The notes below the pieces were generated by a model, which saw nothing but the letters and a program-made list of their open reading frames with translations, did no database searches and was not told where the DNA came from. Made by a program: the position numbers and the translations under genes. From Bacteroidota bacterium (GTDB taxonomy: Bacteria; Bacteroidota; Bacteroidia; Bacteroidales; WCHB1-69), in contig JAEZOU010000003.1 in the NCBI GenBank assembly GCA_023413895.1, positions 62,001-126,000 of the forward strand: DNA of 64,000 bases, read 5' to 3'. Below are positions 63,087-64,000 of the stretch, one piece after another; the stretch's first letter is position 1, and each line of letters begins with the position of its first letter.

Positions 63087-63545
63087 TTAGTTTAATTCTC
63101 CATTAAACTCTAAAATTCTCACTTGAGTTGTTAATGTTGCTATCAACTCAACTTCATATTTAACCTCTAAATGAAGAGACGAACCGTTAAACTTAGCCGT
63201 TACAATTACATTCTTGATATTTTCTTCTGCACTATTCAACAAATTAGTCATACCTGTATTTTGGGTAAGAGATGCGAAAAGTGTGGTTAACAACTCTACA
63301 TTATCGGTATTAGCCGTAAAAGTATTATCACCTGTATAATCCATTGGGAGAACGTAGTAAAGTAGAATACCATCCTGCACGACAGGATTTTCACCAATCA
63401 TCACCTTACCTTCTTTAGAGGTGCTTTGAGAAATTAATGTAAATGTTCCGTGGTAAGTACCTTTTACTTTAGATCCTTCGCCACCAAAATTACAAGATGT
63501 AAGTCCTAAAATTAGAACCATCAAAATAGGTAAAATTTTTTTCAT
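63087..63545 (-). CDS. Lipoprotein of unknown function
   Basis: A 152-residue protein with a lipoprotein signal (MKKILPILMVLILGLTSC, lipobox LTSC, Cys18) followed by a beta-rich domain (VKGTYHGTFTLISQS, VTAKFNGSSLHLEVKYEVEL), similar in layout to the calycin-like or DUF4840-type small lipoproteins of Bacteroidales. I cannot assign a function. It is monocistronic, with a promoter at 63577-63584. Confidence 0.8.
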   Translation of the reverse strand: MKKILPILMVLILGLTSCNFGGEGSKVKGTYHGTFTLISQSTSKEGKVMIGENPVVQDGILLYYVLPMDYTGDNTFTANTDNVELLTTLFASLTQNTGMTNLLNSAEENIKNVIVTAKFNGSSLHLEVKYEVELIATLTTQVRILEFNGELN

Positions 63546-63576
63546 ATTCTGTGATTTTTAATTATTAAATTGGCTG

Positions 63577-63584
63577 CAAAAGTA
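63577..63584 (-). promoter_or_regulatory. Promoter -7 element of the lipoprotein gene
   Basis: TACTTTTG on the minus strand, followed by CAG, 31 bp upstream of the ATG at 63545. Confidence 0.65.
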
Positions 63585-63692
63585 CATAAATTATCTTTTC
63601 TAATCACAAATAAAGAGAGTTAAGTTTAAAACTTATCAAGAATAAAAGTTGATAAAAAAAACCAACATATAAATATATATTATATTATTTTG

Positions 63693-63700
63693 TATTTTTG
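63693..63700 (+). promoter_or_regulatory. Promoter -7 element of pheT
   Basis: TATTTTTG followed by CCG, 36 bp before the pheT ATG. Confidence 0.65.
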
Positions 63701-63736
63701 CCGCCTTAAAATCACTATAAATAAATTGACAAAACA

Positions 63737-64000
63737 ATGAAAATATCTTTCAATTGGCTGAAACAATATTTAAGTTTCGACTTGAACCCGGAAGAAACCG
63801 GAAAACTCCTCACAAATTGTGGATTAGAAGTTGAGAATATCGAACTTTTTGAAACCATCAAAGGTGGACTCAAAGGGTTAGTTGTAGGTGAAGTTTTAAC
63901 CTGCGAAGATCATCCGGATTCGGACCATCTCCACGTTACTACAGTTGACGTTGGCGGCGAAAAGATTTTAGACATTGTTTGCGGAGCACCCAATGTAGCA
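63737..64000 (+). CDS. pheT: Phenylalanine-tRNA ligase beta subunit (N-terminal part only)
   Basis: The first 88 residues of PheT; the window ends inside the gene. MKISFNWLKQYLSFDL, LLTNCGLEVENIE, and the tRNA-binding OB-fold start (VVGEVLTCEDHPDSDHLHVTTVDVGGE, then IVCGAPNVA) are diagnostic. The enzyme charges tRNA-Phe as an alpha2-beta2 tetramer. pheS is not adjacent upstream, as is usual in Bacteroidota. Confidence 0.96.
   Translation, partial: MKISFNWLKQYLSFDLNPEETGKLLTNCGLEVENIELFETIKGGLKGLVVGEVLTCEDHPDSDHLHVTTVDVGGEKILDIVCGAPNVA

Overview
The window is about 64 kb of AT-rich chromosome from a Bacteroidota bacterium, most likely an anaerobic, fermentative member of the Bacteroidales. 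The evidence is mutually consistent. Nearly every transcription unit starts with the phylum's -7 promoter element (TAnnTTTG, usually followed by C), and Shine-Dalgarno sequences are scarce. There is an rpmG gene followed by a small DUF4295-type gene, a secreted protein with a type IX secretion sorting domain, TonB-dependent receptors with carboxypeptidase-like plug extensions, a methylmalonyl-CoA decarboxylase alpha subunit with an OadG-like subunit, the [FeFe]-hydrogenase maturase HydF, a flavodiiron protein, and an Fe-S L-serine dehydratase. There is no prophage, insertion sequence, rRNA operon or CRISPR array. This looks like core chromosome with a few accessory islands.

Layout. 1-6.8 kb: a plus-strand operon with the end of a helical-repeat protein, an erythrose-4-phosphate-dehydrogenase-like GAPDH homologue, a 1376-residue dikinase-like protein lacking the PEP barrel, and an unknown protein. 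It is followed by tRNA-Glu and a terminator. 7.4-13.9 kb: gyrA, two paralogous secreted TPR proteins, pyrE, obg. 14.0-15.7 kb: rpmG, DUF4295 gene, sdaA. 16-23.5 kb: two minus-strand lipid operons, fabH-fabF-fabZ and etfB-etfA-acyl-CoA dehydrogenase, separated by a plus-strand membrane LytTR regulator. 23.9-29.2 kb: rpe coupled to two SGNH-hydrolase-like proteins and an MBOAT acyltransferase, probably a surface-glycan acylation unit. 29.4-35.2 kb: a frameshifted small lipoprotein gene, then minus-strand genes for a flavin reductase-rubredoxin-flavodiiron fusion, a dihydroorotate-dehydrogenase-like protein, a glutamate-semialdehyde dehydrogenase and bL25.

35.3-46.5 kb: a PpiD-like chaperone, an outer-membrane receptor, and a His-rich protein followed by a complete RND heavy-metal efflux set. 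46.6-52.9 kb: mtnN, a type IX cargo protein, dus, then the minus-strand mmdA/OadG-lamin-tail pair and two small envelope genes. 52.9-55.7 kb: an Omp85-like protein convergent with an ECF sigma/anti-sigma pair. 56-64 kb: rpmB, a TonB-dependent receptor, a DUF456 protein and a membrane-anchored endonuclease, hydF, a queuosine-precursor transporter, a lipoprotein, and the start of pheT.

The most interesting non-coding signals are four copies of a roughly 170-220 bp, GC-rich intergenic repeat at about 15.8, 23.7, 59.1 and 60.7 kb. Each lies between oppositely oriented genes, and the last two bracket the endonuclease/DUF456 pair as inverted repeats. The second is a helically phased set of GGTGAATTA-like motifs in front of the fabH operon and the LytTR gene, with the same motif in front of etfB. 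This suggests a shared lipid-metabolism operator that the LytTR protein between the two operons might bind. Other points are a gene fusion with a relict internal start (29.9-31.8 kb), a structured leader in front of the queuosine-precursor transporter, and back-to-back divergent promoters at 52.93 kb. All functional assignments come from reading motifs by eye; no database search was run.
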